Virus record (IMG/VR): IMGVR_UViG_3300046501_000562
Location: 1 to 46,867 of that record
Source of the DNA: a virus
Direction: 5' to 3' (one strand)
Length of the DNA stretch: 46,867 nt
Shown here: in pieces, positions 1 through 8,576 of the stretch
How the letters are laid out: the number at the start of each line of letters is the position of its first letter
How positions within the stretch are numbered: the stretch's first letter is position 1
The notes under the pieces: generated by a model
Databases searched by the model: none
What the model was told of the DNA's origin: nothing
Seen by the model: the letters and a program-made list of their open reading frames with translations, nothing else
Program-made: the position numbers and the translations under genes

Positions 1-1050
1 GTGAATCACCGAGCGCAGCCGAATACTCTTGCCGATCAGATGCTCTTGGTCGTGCTGGTCGCCGCGAATCACCCGCAGCCCGCCGGTCTTCTCGTCGATA
101 TAAAACTTGCCGACGAGCAGGGGCAGGTCACCACCGAAGACTTCATCGCCTTCCTCGTTCACTTCCTTGCCCCGCACTTGCCAGCGCAGGGTTTCGGTCG
201 TGCCGCAGTCGCAATTCTGGTGCAAGTTACGCACCGTCTGACACATCAGCTGCAAGCGGCGGGAGAAATACTCCGCTTCCTGCAACGGCGACTTCGAGAA
301 CTGCAATGCCTTCGCCGCCGAGCGCGACTCAATCACCGAGTCGTACAGACTGCGAATGCCTTCGACATAACCCGGAATGATCGGATAGCGGAACTGGTCC
401 GAATCGATGTCGGTCAGATAGCCGCGCGGCCCAATTGACTGTTGCACCTGGTTGGCGTTGACCAGCTTGGAGCGCAGTGCCAACGACACCGCATTCATGG
501 GCAGGTCTTGGCCATTGCCGAGCACATCGTCGATGACACCGTAGGCTTCCTTGATCATGCGACCGCCTTCGTCCGGGGTCTTGTTGACCGCGTCCTTGAC
601 CTTTTCCTTCATCGCAATGATCTTCGGATGATCGAGCACTTCCATCCAGTCCAAGATGTCCATCGAGCCCACATCGGCTTCGCACCGATAGCTCATCTCG
701 TTGTAGATGATGTTGTTCAGCTGATAAATCCGCTGCGCCAACACATCGCGCCCGACCGCGTCGCCGTAGATCTCATAGACCGACCACATGCAGTTGCCCA
801 ACAGGTCGAGCGGCGTGCTCGCACTGTAGCGCTTCTTGCCCAACACCGCGTCGATATGGTGATGCTTGAGCAGCGGGGTTTTGCCCCACTGCCGATGAAA
901 CTCCCACGCATACGACGAGATCACCGTTTTGCGCCAGTTGGTTTCCAACTCCTGGTTGTCGTCGAAGATCAGGATGAACCGCCCCGTGAGTGTCTCCCAC
1001 AGGTCATCGGTGGTCATCGCGAGCAACTTCCTGGCCCGGATCTTAATCAT
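1..1050 (-). CDS. Non-virion RNA polymerase, beta-prime C-terminal-half subunit (partial, 3' end off window)
   Basis: The reading frame is open for 350 codons from ATG at 1050 to the window edge, with AGGAGG a few bases upstream. The translation carries the beta-prime bridge-helix/trigger-loop region. Around residues 190-290 it reads LRSKLVNANQVQQSIGPRG, then FRYPIIPGYVEGIRSLYDSV, a helix SRSAAKALQFSKSPLQEAEY, SRRLQLMCQTVRNLH and DCGT, which follow the order of conserved beta-prime blocks. In phiKZ the beta-prime chain is split into separate proteins, and this is the C-terminal half; gene order after beta C suggests the gp74 counterpart. It lies 29 bp downstream of the beta C gene in one operon. 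The C-terminus is missing only because the window ends. Confident as beta-prime; the phiKZ gene number is inferred. Confidence 0.88.
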   Translation of the reverse strand, partial: MIKIRARKLLAMTTDDLWETLTGRFILIFDDNQELETNWRKTVISSYAWEFHRQWGKTPLLKHHHIDAVLGKKRYSASTPLDLLGNCMWSVYEIYGDAVGRDVLAQRIYQLNNIIYNEMSYRCEADVGSMDILDWMEVLDHPKIIAMKEKVKDAVNKTPDEGGRMIKEAYGVIDDVLGNGQDLPMNAVSLALRSKLVNANQVQQSIGPRGYLTDIDSDQFRYPIIPGYVEGIRSLYDSVIESRSAAKALQFSKSPLQEAEYFSRRLQLMCQTVRNLHQNCDCGTTETLRWQVRGKEVNEEGDEVFGGDLPLLVGKFYIDEKTGGLRVIRGDQHDQEHLIGKSIRLRSVIH

Positions 1051-1079
1051 GGCATCCTCCTTGTTTCATGATCCGTTAA

Positions 1080-3305
1080 TTAAGCAGCCAGTTTCTGGCG
1101 CGGCGTGTAACCTTGTTCGGCCTGCTCGTAGACAAACTTCCAGCCGCCGCATTGCGCGACGTGCCGTACGAGTTGGAGCGGCTTGGAACCACCCAGTGGC
1201 ACAATGCTGCGATCGACCACCTTCTCGATGCCGGTGGGCTTGTCAGCCCGCAAGATTTGCTCGAGGATATGCTTGTGGGTAAACGGATTGTTGTTGCGAT
1301 CCAGAATATCGGCCGTGATACGTGCGCCTGCATACGACACGGCAATCCGGACTTCCGCTTCGCCCCAAGCTCGAATCGCCTGCGTACGCGTGGGGGCTGC
1401 ATACTTGTCGGCATTGGTGACCTGAGAGAGCACCCCAAAATGCTGGAGCTTACCCGAGGACACCGCGGTCCAGTCATCGGCGATCTTTTCCAGGATGATG
1501 ATGTAGACCGATGCAATCCGTACTGGCTTCTTGGTCACCACCTTCTTGCCTGAGTTGCCGGTATACGCGACCGGACCATACACAGGCGGATACTGCTCCT
1601 GGATCGCCCGCACCATCGGGATATACGCCGGGTCGTTTTCCGGTGGCATGAAGAGCTGCAAGCCATCTGCATTCTCGATCGTGCCGTCGTGGTGCTTGAT
1701 GATGTGGATCACACTGGCCAAGTGCTCGACCCGTGGGCGCGTGTACGAGCCCGTCATGAACCAGCTATGTTGCAACGGGCTCACGATGGCATAGTAGCCC
1801 ATCAGGTACTCCCAGACTTCGTCGATCAGCTGCGGCTGTTCGATTTCCATCTGCGCAAGCTTCTTCGTGAGCATGTACTCCGGGTCGGTACGATCCACCC
1901 CGAGCTTCGCCACGATGCGCTTCATCACGTCGCGCGAGGCCGCATTGATGTAGGGCTCGTACAGACGACCGTAGTTCATGCGGTTCACGGTGGACTCACC
2001 CGAAACGATGATGTCCGCACGATTGCCATGCTCGTCGATCGGCATTTCATGCGGTTCGCAGATCTTGCAGATCACACCCTTGCCGCCGAAGCAGTCCGTC
2101 AGCTTAAAGCCGATGGTCGGGGTGATTTCATACTCGATCACGAATTCCACTCGCCAATCATCGAGCGGGGCCTGACGATAGAGCTTCTTGATGGATTCGC
2201 TCGGGCTGGCACTGTTCTTGCCGACCACGCTGAGCGCTTCCACCACCAACCGGTGAAACTCCGGCGACAGGCGCGGCTTGCCATCCGCATACTTCGACTT
2301 CTGCGAGTTATACAGCTGGATGATTTCCTGATAGAACTCGCGGCGTGCGCGGTCATAGCGGGAAGGCTGCGTATCCATGCCTTCAGGCACATTAGTGTTC
2401 TGGTTATTCGCATCGTGATGCACGCGAATATCCACCACCTTGCCACCCGTAGGCACATAGGTCGCCTTGTCGAACGTGAAGTCCGGCCGCCGCAACGCTG
2501 CGGCCGACTGTTCCACCACCGCCAGACTTTCATCGTAGCTGCGCAGCATCATCAGCAGCCCGTCTTCGCGCACCATCTCGCCGATGTCCGGAAACGACTT
2601 ATACTTCTTATAGTCGCCGTACAAGTTCAGCGGAAAGCGCTTGCTGCCCCACTCGACCACGCGGGTTTCGTACGTCTTGAAGCTGAAGCGATCGAGCACA
2701 TCGCGCGAAATCACGATGCCGTCCTCAGCCACACCCGGAATGGACATGTACGCCACGTTACACTGCACGCCGTACTTGTAGTCACCGTCCGCAGTCACAG
2801 ACGGGGAATCCAAGAACACCTCACCTTCTTGGATTTCCGCGCCTTGCACGAGCTTACTGCGCGCCGGACGACTCACAAACGGAAAACCGAAATACTGATG
2901 CTGTGAGCAAAAGCGCGGCATGTTAATCATGCCAATTTCGCTGCCGCCTTCGGTGGTTTTGAAAATCACCACTTGTTGCGGATTTTGCCACTGGTCCTGA
3001 ATGATCGAATCCGCGCCGTAGCTGGTCCGATACCGATCGATCACTTTCAACACCTGGCCCGTCTTGGGCATTTTCACGTTCCAGGTATACTTGCCGAACT
3101 CACGTTCCATGCCGGTCTGACAGTAACGTGGCGTGGCTCCCTTCACCACCAGCGTCTGACCGATGTGGCTGGAGAACATCTGCTCCCGCGAAGCAGAGTT
3201 GGCCCCTTTCCACGGATTCAACCCACACACACCCAGCAGCTGCCGCAGAAGCTGATTAGGTTCCGGAAGCGGTTCATAGACCTTCCGTGCTGAATGAACG
3301 TTCAT
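1080..3305 (-). CDS. Non-virion RNA polymerase, beta C-terminal-half subunit
   Basis: 741 aa. The core at residues ~415-480 reads FKLTDCFGGKGVICKICEPH then MPIDEHGNRADIIVSGES and TVNRMNYGRLYE. These match the universal beta block GDK(L/F)..RHGNKG, MP..DG...DI..NP.GV.SRMN.GQ. This is the C-terminal half of beta, as in phiKZ gp71-73; the N-terminal half is not in the window. The start is ATG 3305, preceded by AAGGAAAGG. A longer frame to 3380 exists, but only 5' leader sequence lies between 3305 and the early-type promoter at 3412-3419. The beta-prime C-half gene follows in the same operon. These subunits form the phage polymerase thought to transcribe middle and late genes from the phage nucleus. 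Confidence 0.93.
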   Translation of the reverse strand: MNVHSARKVYEPLPEPNQLLRQLLGVCGLNPWKGANSASREQMFSSHIGQTLVVKGATPRYCQTGMEREFGKYTWNVKMPKTGQVLKVIDRYRTSYGADSIIQDQWQNPQQVVIFKTTEGGSEIGMINMPRFCSQHQYFGFPFVSRPARSKLVQGAEIQEGEVFLDSPSVTADGDYKYGVQCNVAYMSIPGVAEDGIVISRDVLDRFSFKTYETRVVEWGSKRFPLNLYGDYKKYKSFPDIGEMVREDGLLMMLRSYDESLAVVEQSAAALRRPDFTFDKATYVPTGGKVVDIRVHHDANNQNTNVPEGMDTQPSRYDRARREFYQEIIQLYNSQKSKYADGKPRLSPEFHRLVVEALSVVGKNSASPSESIKKLYRQAPLDDWRVEFVIEYEITPTIGFKLTDCFGGKGVICKICEPHEMPIDEHGNRADIIVSGESTVNRMNYGRLYEPYINAASRDVMKRIVAKLGVDRTDPEYMLTKKLAQMEIEQPQLIDEVWEYLMGYYAIVSPLQHSWFMTGSYTRPRVEHLASVIHIIKHHDGTIENADGLQLFMPPENDPAYIPMVRAIQEQYPPVYGPVAYTGNSGKKVVTKKPVRIASVYIIILEKIADDWTAVSSGKLQHFGVLSQVTNADKYAAPTRTQAIRAWGEAEVRIAVSYAGARITADILDRNNNPFTHKHILEQILRADKPTGIEKVVDRSIVPLGGSKPLQLVRHVAQCGGWKFVYEQAEQGYTPRQKLAA

Positions 3306-3411
3306 CTCGTACCTTTCCTTGTTGTAACGACCTACGCTATTACCCCGTCTGACTTCCACTAATGCACTCTTGCAATGCATTCGCAGAAATCATTTGAGGC
3401 TCTTCGTATTA

Positions 3412-3419
3412 GTAATATA
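3412..3419 (-). promoter_or_regulatory. Early-type phage promoter (TATATTAC) for RNA polymerase beta/beta-prime operon
   Basis: Minus-strand TATATTAC is an exact match to the described phiKZ early-promoter element. It lies ~107 bp upstream of the beta C start codon at 3305. The opposite strand here contains TATATG just upstream of the plus-strand gene at 3447, so the spacer may hold divergent signals. Confidence 0.7.
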
Positions 3420-3446
3420 TGTTTGACTTTATTTAGGTGGAATACG

Positions 3447-3785
3447 ATGGATATTAACAAGTATTCGATTGGGCTGGATAACCTGGATTACTACAATCCG
3501 GGTTTTCGACGGGTCTTAGAAGACCACTTCTCCCTGTTGAAAACACTCGCCTCAACCAAGGCGGTGCCAATTGATGGGTATCTCGCAGTGCGTTACGAGT
3601 ATGACTTCTATGGCTTGATGCAGCAGCAAAATGTGCCTCATCAGCTCCATTGGTTGGTGATGCGCTTGTCGGGCTATACCTCGCCGGATCAAATGACGCA
3701 GGATTTGCAGTCGTACTACCTGCCGGACCCGAACTATGTGGAGTCGCTGCGCTCGGTCTGGAATGCCAAATCGGGCGTAAAGTGA
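3447..3785 (+). CDS. Conserved phiKZ-like small protein, unknown function
   Basis: 112 aa from ATG 3447, with AGGTGG about 6 bases upstream. An in-frame upstream start at 3375 would run across the divergent early promoter and is rejected. The protein starts MDINKYSIGLDNLDYYNPGF and has an aromatic-rich middle (YEYDFYGLMQQQNVPHQLHW). It is the only plus-strand gene among the RNA polymerase genes. In this window plus-strand genes are of virion or packaging type, so a virion or assembly role is plausible, for example a small tail or baseplate component. No motif proves this. It ends in a hairpin terminator shared with the converging gene at 3889. Confidence 0.75.
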   Translation: MDINKYSIGLDNLDYYNPGFRRVLEDHFSLLKTLASTKAVPIDGYLAVRYEYDFYGLMQQQNVPHQLHWLVMRLSGYTSPDQMTQDLQSYYLPDPNYVESLRSVWNAKSGVK

Positions 3786-3837
3786 GGCAGAGTCGCTATA
3801 GATGACTCCCTGGAATAAAAAAAGAAGATCGGTAAAC

Positions 3838-3870
3838 AGCAGAGGGCCGAAGCCCTCTGCTGCTATGCCG
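3838..3870 (+). terminator. Hairpin terminator with TATGCCG tail, between convergent genes
   Basis: A 10-bp perfect stem (AGCAGAGGGC / GCCCTCTGCT) with a CGAA loop is followed in plus sense by TATGCCG at 3864-3870. On the minus side the stem is followed by a T-rich stretch after a 10-base gap, so it may work in both directions. Confidence 0.75.
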
Positions 3871-3888
3871 TTGAGGACTGCGTCCTAC

Positions 3889-5241
3889 TTACAGGCGCAC
3901 TGCCGGTTGCTGATTCCAACCCCCACCGCCTTGGTTCCAGCTACCGCCTTGCTGGCCCCACTGCTGCTGCGGCTGACCGCCCCACTGGTTACCCCCACCC
4001 CAACCGGGATTGCCCACCGGACCGACCGGATTGGAGAGCGAAGCGCGTTGCGGCGGCTGCGGTTGCCACGCCTGACCCGGATTCCAGCCATGCGAGCTGC
4101 CGTAACCCACCGCTTGTTGCAGCGCGGGCTTGGAGCGCACCAGCGCTTCGAAGTCCGTACCACCTGTCGCGGTGCGCACCGGGGCACTGCTGGAGGCCGG
4201 AACCGACGGTTGCGCAGCAGGCCAACCCGGCGTGGCAGGCGGCGGCGTCGCCGGACGCTGAGCCGACAACGAGACACCCATCGCACCTTGAGTCGAGGCA
4301 CCTGCAGGCGCATTGAAGGCCGTCTGGGTCTGCGCGATTTGCTGTTGCTTCTCGGCTTCCGTACCCGGCACCGTACCTTCGTTGCCCGCTTGCATCGGCG
4401 TGGAACGAATTTCCGGCAGCAGTTCATCGAGATTTTCCAGCTGGTCGACCCAGTCCGCGTTCACGAGCAGATTCTCCGGCAGGATGCCTTCGAAGCGCGA
4501 GATCAGATCGTTCAGCGGTGCAGCAATCGCTTTCACCGTCAGCAACAGCGCTTCGATGGACGGCGCAATCGTGCTATTCGAGCCACGATTGTACACCCCG
4601 GCGATGTCTTGCTCGGGTAGGATGTAATCCAGCAGGCCGATCAGGGCTTCACGATCCTTCACGCGCAGCTTCACGCCATGCAGTTCGTTTTCGCCCTTTT
4701 TCAGTTCGTTGTAGAACGGGAAGTGCGCCACCCCCACACGCGCGTAGCGCTTGTCGCCGACCGTACCGCCGCGCTTGATGAAGATCGACACGAAGAGCTT
4801 CTGGTGCTGGGTCGCACTGAGGCTATCCATGATTTTCTTCAACGCAGCAAGCGTCTTCTCGTCGGCGTTCTTCACCTTGGAGAGGAATTCGCTTTGCTCG
4901 GGGCTGAGCTTATGCTGCTCGGCTTGGCTGGTGCCGAGTTGCAGGAGCGTATGCACGATGGTGCCGAACACCACGTTCATGCGACCATTGATCGCCATGC
5001 GAAAGCGCTCGAAGACTTCCGATTCGCCACGCATCACGTTTTCCTGCAACGGATGGAACAGCACCTTGGTGTCCGGGCTCGGATTAGCCTGGTGTTCGCG
5101 TGTAGGCAGCACCAGACGCTTACCCTTCATGGTGAGGGGCTTGCTATCCTTGCTCGTTTTGATCGACACGCAACCGTCGGTGGTCACGGTCAACCCTGCC
5201 GCATCCAGTACGGCTTCGTAGAACTTCAACATTTTACTCAT
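3889..5241 (-). CDS. Conserved phiKZ-like protein with disordered Gly/Gln/Trp-rich tail
   Basis: 450 aa; start ATG 5241 with GGAGAGAAG upstream. Residues ~1-275 look globular. From ~280 the chain becomes a low-complexity tail rich in Pro, Ala, Gly, Gln and Trp, with repeats of GWxxGQ, GGxQWGG and GGWNQ near the C-terminus. No catalytic motif was recognised. It sits directly upstream of the RNA polymerase beta C gene, as part of a conserved block (521 aa, 507 aa, 450 aa, beta C, beta-prime C). By order it would correspond to the phiKZ gp70 position. The tail resembles those of SSB-type or condensate-forming proteins, but this is only a compositional similarity. Confidence 0.8.
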   Translation of the reverse strand: MSKMLKFYEAVLDAAGLTVTTDGCVSIKTSKDSKPLTMKGKRLVLPTREHQANPSPDTKVLFHPLQENVMRGESEVFERFRMAINGRMNVVFGTIVHTLLQLGTSQAEQHKLSPEQSEFLSKVKNADEKTLAALKKIMDSLSATQHQKLFVSIFIKRGGTVGDKRYARVGVAHFPFYNELKKGENELHGVKLRVKDREALIGLLDYILPEQDIAGVYNRGSNSTIAPSIEALLLTVKAIAAPLNDLISRFEGILPENLLVNADWVDQLENLDELLPEIRSTPMQAGNEGTVPGTEAEKQQQIAQTQTAFNAPAGASTQGAMGVSLSAQRPATPPPATPGWPAAQPSVPASSSAPVRTATGGTDFEALVRSKPALQQAVGYGSSHGWNPGQAWQPQPPQRASLSNPVGPVGNPGWGGGNQWGGQPQQQWGQQGGSWNQGGGGWNQQPAVRL

Positions 5242-5279
5242 TCTTCTCTCCTACCCTAGTTACCTAGGGGGTTCCTTGT

Positions 5280-6803
5280 TTACAGTTGACCGAATTGCAC
5301 CCCGGCCGTGCCATGGTACGACGCACCCGGTGCGATGTCGTTGGAATTCAACACCGCATTAAAGAGGCTATTGAAGTCCGTCGCCAACGCGAGCGCGCGC
5401 TGATCGTTGTTGGTCACGATCGGCACGAGCAGCGCATCGCAGAAGCTCGGCAGCGTGAAGGTCTCGAAGGGTCCACCATTCATCGAGATCTCCAGGATCG
5501 ACTCACCCAGCAAATCGAGCTTCAGGTTAAACGCGTAATCCAGCGTGTTGCTGTACGACACATCGTTCAGCACTTCGTTGGCCACCCGCCACTTGAACTT
5601 CTCGATAAACTGCGTCATGTCGATCGTGGTGCCTGCCATCGACGGGAAGTCCCGCATGCCGGAGATGACGATCTGCGGCTCACGGAATTCATTGCGGTTC
5701 GTACAGTGCACGATGATGTTGGCGATCGCAGACTCGACCATGATAGCCGGAATCGAATGCGCGATAATCGTTGCCACCTGCGTGTACTGGTTCGAACCAC
5801 CCCAACCCACTTCACTCGAGGTGTTGTTGAAGAAGCCCCCGTGTTGGCCACCCATCGGGTTGATCGGCGAAGCCTGGCCCTGATACGAGAGCAGCGCGAT
5901 GTCGTCGTCCATTGCGTGCGGGTCCAGACGTATCAGATCGCTGATCGTGAAGGAGTTGCCGTTCTGGCTGCCCCGGATCTTGTTGATCGCGTTCATGAAC
6001 GGATCTTGCGCCACGGACTGCTCGACCGAATGGCCGCGCGCTTGCGAGAGAATCTGGTCGTGTGACTGACCAAACGCATCGAGCTTCAGCGCCGTCTGAT
6101 AGTTTTCAAACAGCGCGGACGCGTAAGCCGTCGTATTGGCATTGCGCCGCCACGACTTTTGCGGCAGACCCGTGACCAAGGTGCGTGTATCGTTCATGTC
6201 CGCATTCGTCTCTTGGCCGAGATGGATACGGGTCATGGTCGAATACACGTCCGCAGGCCGCATGCGGAATTCCTTGTTCGGCTGATGCACGTTCTCCCAG
6301 GCATTGTCGACGATCACGTGCGCCGCATCCGCGACGTTATAATAGTCGCGATTGCCGATGGCGGTGCGGGCGGTGACCCGACGCAAAGCCATGGTGGAAT
6401 TCACGTAGAAGAACATGTGCGGGTCGATGTTGCCCTGCAGGGTCGGATCAAAATACTCCGAGTAGCCGGTGATGACCTGCGTGATTTCGACCCCTGCCGG
6501 TCCGATGTGATCCAACAGCATCATGAAGCGCAAGCGCCGCTCCTGCCAACCATGCGGGATCACGACTTCCTTTTCCCACGCCGCCGAGGGCAGGATAAAC
6601 TGATTCGCCACCCCGGCGAGGGACGCCGGAGTAGCCGGTTGCTTCGGGTCCAGCCGGTCCGCCACCAGCTGTTCCACGTTCGGCGTCACGACCGTTTCGT
6701 ACGGCCGACGGTACTGTTGGCCATGACCGCTGGTCTCGACCATGACAAGCTGACGCACGCGAAACTTGTCACCCATCCCGTTACCTACGAAGTTGTTCAG
6801 CAT
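5280..6803 (-). CDS. Large conserved phiKZ-like protein next to RNA polymerase genes
   Basis: 507 aa from ATG 6803, AGGAG nine bases upstream. A TTG two codons earlier is too close to the SD. There is no known motif. The protein is mixed alpha/beta, rich in Asn, Phe and Tyr, with a Gly/Asn-rich loop (NPMGGQHGGFFNN) near residue 315. It starts 3 bp after the stop of the 521-aa gene, so the two are translationally linked, and it is followed by the 450-aa gene and RNA polymerase beta C. By gene order it fits the phiKZ gp69 position. A structural virion role or an accessory role in the polymerase complex are both possible, and the sequence does not decide. Confidence 0.78.
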   Translation of the reverse strand: MLNNFVGNGMGDKFRVRQLVMVETSGHGQQYRRPYETVVTPNVEQLVADRLDPKQPATPASLAGVANQFILPSAAWEKEVVIPHGWQERRLRFMMLLDHIGPAGVEITQVITGYSEYFDPTLQGNIDPHMFFYVNSTMALRRVTARTAIGNRDYYNVADAAHVIVDNAWENVHQPNKEFRMRPADVYSTMTRIHLGQETNADMNDTRTLVTGLPQKSWRRNANTTAYASALFENYQTALKLDAFGQSHDQILSQARGHSVEQSVAQDPFMNAINKIRGSQNGNSFTISDLIRLDPHAMDDDIALLSYQGQASPINPMGGQHGGFFNNTSSEVGWGGSNQYTQVATIIAHSIPAIMVESAIANIIVHCTNRNEFREPQIVISGMRDFPSMAGTTIDMTQFIEKFKWRVANEVLNDVSYSNTLDYAFNLKLDLLGESILEISMNGGPFETFTLPSFCDALLVPIVTNNDQRALALATDFNSLFNAVLNSNDIAPGASYHGTAGVQFGQL

Positions 6804-6805
6804 GT

Positions 6806-8371
6806 TCAAACGCTCCTGTTTGCTTGGTTCGTTGCGATTTCGATCGCCAGTTTTGCCATCTTAATCTTTATATCGTAAGGCACCGCATACCGCCGATCAT
6901 TGGTGTTTTGGACGACCTTCGCGAGCCATCCCGCGGGCACCGTTAAGCGCCACTCATGTTCGCGAAGTTGCTTGGTCACGTGGTCGATGCCCAGCACAGC
7001 GACATTCTTTTCCTTTTGTGACTTCTGCTTGCCGGACTGCCGCCGCGCATGCGGATAGAGCTTATTCAGCTCTTCCACCATGTTCGCCGGAATCCGGGCT
7101 TGGGGGATCACACCGGTCAGCTGCAATTCCTGTGCGTTCGACTGGGCCACTGCTGTCATCAGCCCAGCCAGCTCGAAGTGACCCCGTTGCCAGAGTACAG
7201 CCTGTGCCACTCCCATGGCCTCCAGCACGGATTTCTTCGAGAGATACGGAAATGCACGGGGACTCACCGCGTCTTCCAGCGTCCACTGGATCAACGCCAA
7301 CTGCGGGTCCCAGATGTGTTCGTTGGTCAGTTGTTTGACCGCATCCAACGATTCCAACAAAATCCCGAGGTTCTCCTTAAGCTCCGGGCACACGCGCAAC
7401 GCCAGTTTGGTGGTGTCGCTGATGTAGTGCTCGACGATTGCGATGTCGCCTGCGGGAATTTCCTGCTTGACCTTGTAGCCTTCCAGCTTCGAGAGATTGT
7501 TTTCGCTATCCCCCGACTGGCTTTCCGGGATCTTGGGTTTGACCATGCCCATGAAGCTGTGGTCATGACCCTTGACCTTCTGACCCACGTAGCGATAGAT
7601 AAACGCCACCAGGTTAAAGTCCGGATCGGTGCCGCTGATGTCGCCAATCGTCAGACGGCGAATCACCACCAGCGCCAGCACCCAGGTGGAAAAGTCTTCC
7701 GTGGAAATCCCGTCGAGAATCGCCGAATCGAATTCCTTCGTTTGCGGCAAGCTCAATTCCACGTACTTCTGCAACCGTTCCATCGGCGGGCACTGACCTT
7801 CAGCCAAGATGTACGACTGCGAGAGCAACTGGAACGCCTTGTACTCCTTCCAGTTGGTCCCGTGTTCCTTCTCGGTGCGAAACACATACTCGCCCCACAC
7901 CAGCAGCATTGGCCGCAGCACGACACTCAGCACCACGAGCTGCTTATAGTCTTCGCGCAGATAGGTACGGTCTCGCGTGCCGATGGCGCTGTGACTATCG
8001 CCGTATTCCTCATTGAGGTTGTGCGGCATGGCAATGTCGCTGTGGAAATCAATCCACGAGCGCACATCGTCGAGCTTGTGCAGCGCGCACAGCTCGGCGA
8101 TCTGGGGCAACAGCGCCCGAGCCAGATCCTCGGTTTCCCAGATTTCGTCGAAGGTGATGTGAATGCGCTTGTACACCTCGAAGATCTGGTCCTGGGCTTC
8201 CATCGGCTGCTTGTCCCAGAACCCATTGATCTGGTGGAAGATGTCCACATCAGGCTTGATCGACGCCTTATCAATCAGCTTGATATTCCACTTCAGTTCC
8301 TGATCACGGTGACGTAGGAGCGCAACCGTCTGGTCCCCCAGATGGCCTTCCCGATCGGTGACTACACGCAT
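6806..8371 (-). CDS. Conserved phiKZ-like protein, candidate fifth subunit of the non-virion RNA polymerase (gp68-like)
   Basis: 521 aa from ATG 8371 (MRVVTDREGHLGDQ), with AGGAG six bases upstream. Longer starts are ruled out because the early-type promoter lies at 8427-8434. The protein is mostly helical, ends in a basic C-terminal third (QSGKQKSQKEKN near residue 450) and has no recognised motif. In phiKZ the fifth, essential polymerase subunit gp68 is encoded just upstream of the beta C gene. Position, size range and a dedicated early promoter make this the best candidate here. The identification rests on synteny and not on recognised sequence identity, and the 507-aa neighbour remains an alternative. 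Confidence 0.55.
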   Translation of the reverse strand: MRVVTDREGHLGDQTVALLRHRDQELKWNIKLIDKASIKPDVDIFHQINGFWDKQPMEAQDQIFEVYKRIHITFDEIWETEDLARALLPQIAELCALHKLDDVRSWIDFHSDIAMPHNLNEEYGDSHSAIGTRDRTYLREDYKQLVVLSVVLRPMLLVWGEYVFRTEKEHGTNWKEYKAFQLLSQSYILAEGQCPPMERLQKYVELSLPQTKEFDSAILDGISTEDFSTWVLALVVIRRLTIGDISGTDPDFNLVAFIYRYVGQKVKGHDHSFMGMVKPKIPESQSGDSENNLSKLEGYKVKQEIPAGDIAIVEHYISDTTKLALRVCPELKENLGILLESLDAVKQLTNEHIWDPQLALIQWTLEDAVSPRAFPYLSKKSVLEAMGVAQAVLWQRGHFELAGLMTAVAQSNAQELQLTGVIPQARIPANMVEELNKLYPHARRQSGKQKSQKEKNVAVLGIDHVTKQLREHEWRLTVPAGWLAKVVQNTNDRRYAVPYDIKIKMAKLAIEIATNQANRSV

Positions 8372-8426
8372 CATTTTCTCCTGCGTAATAAACGTTGTAA
8401 CGACTCTTTGGATACTGCTCAGTGTA

Positions 8427-8434
8427 GTAATATA
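8427..8434 (-). promoter_or_regulatory. Early-type phage promoter (TATATTAC)
   Basis: Minus-strand ACCTATATTACT matches the phiKZ early element. It lies 56 bp upstream of the 521-aa gene start at 8371 and downstream of the terminator hairpin at 8510-8539, as expected for a new transcription unit. Confidence 0.68.
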
Positions 8435-8509
8435 GGTTTTCAACGAGTTTGAATCCACGAGGGATTCTCGGGTATTCTGTCGTGTTAGGAAAAGGCTGGA
8501 TCACCCCCA

Positions 8510-8539
8510 TCAGACCACGCCTACCCAAGCGTGGTCTGA
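8510..8539 (-). terminator. Hairpin terminator after the SSB-like gene
   Basis: A perfect 11-bp stem TCAGACCACGC / GCGTGGTCTGA with an 8-base loop lies between the SSB-like stop (8577) and the next promoter (8434). No U-tract follows. Confidence 0.65.
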
Positions 8540-8576
8540 GGGAGTGTATCCATTAAGCTATGCTACTGCCGGGTGC

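Noticed and set aside
1689-2906. Long plus-strand frame antisense to RNA polymerase beta
   Set aside because: Shadow of the beta C gene in another frame, with Arg/His/Leu-rich composition typical of antisense reading.
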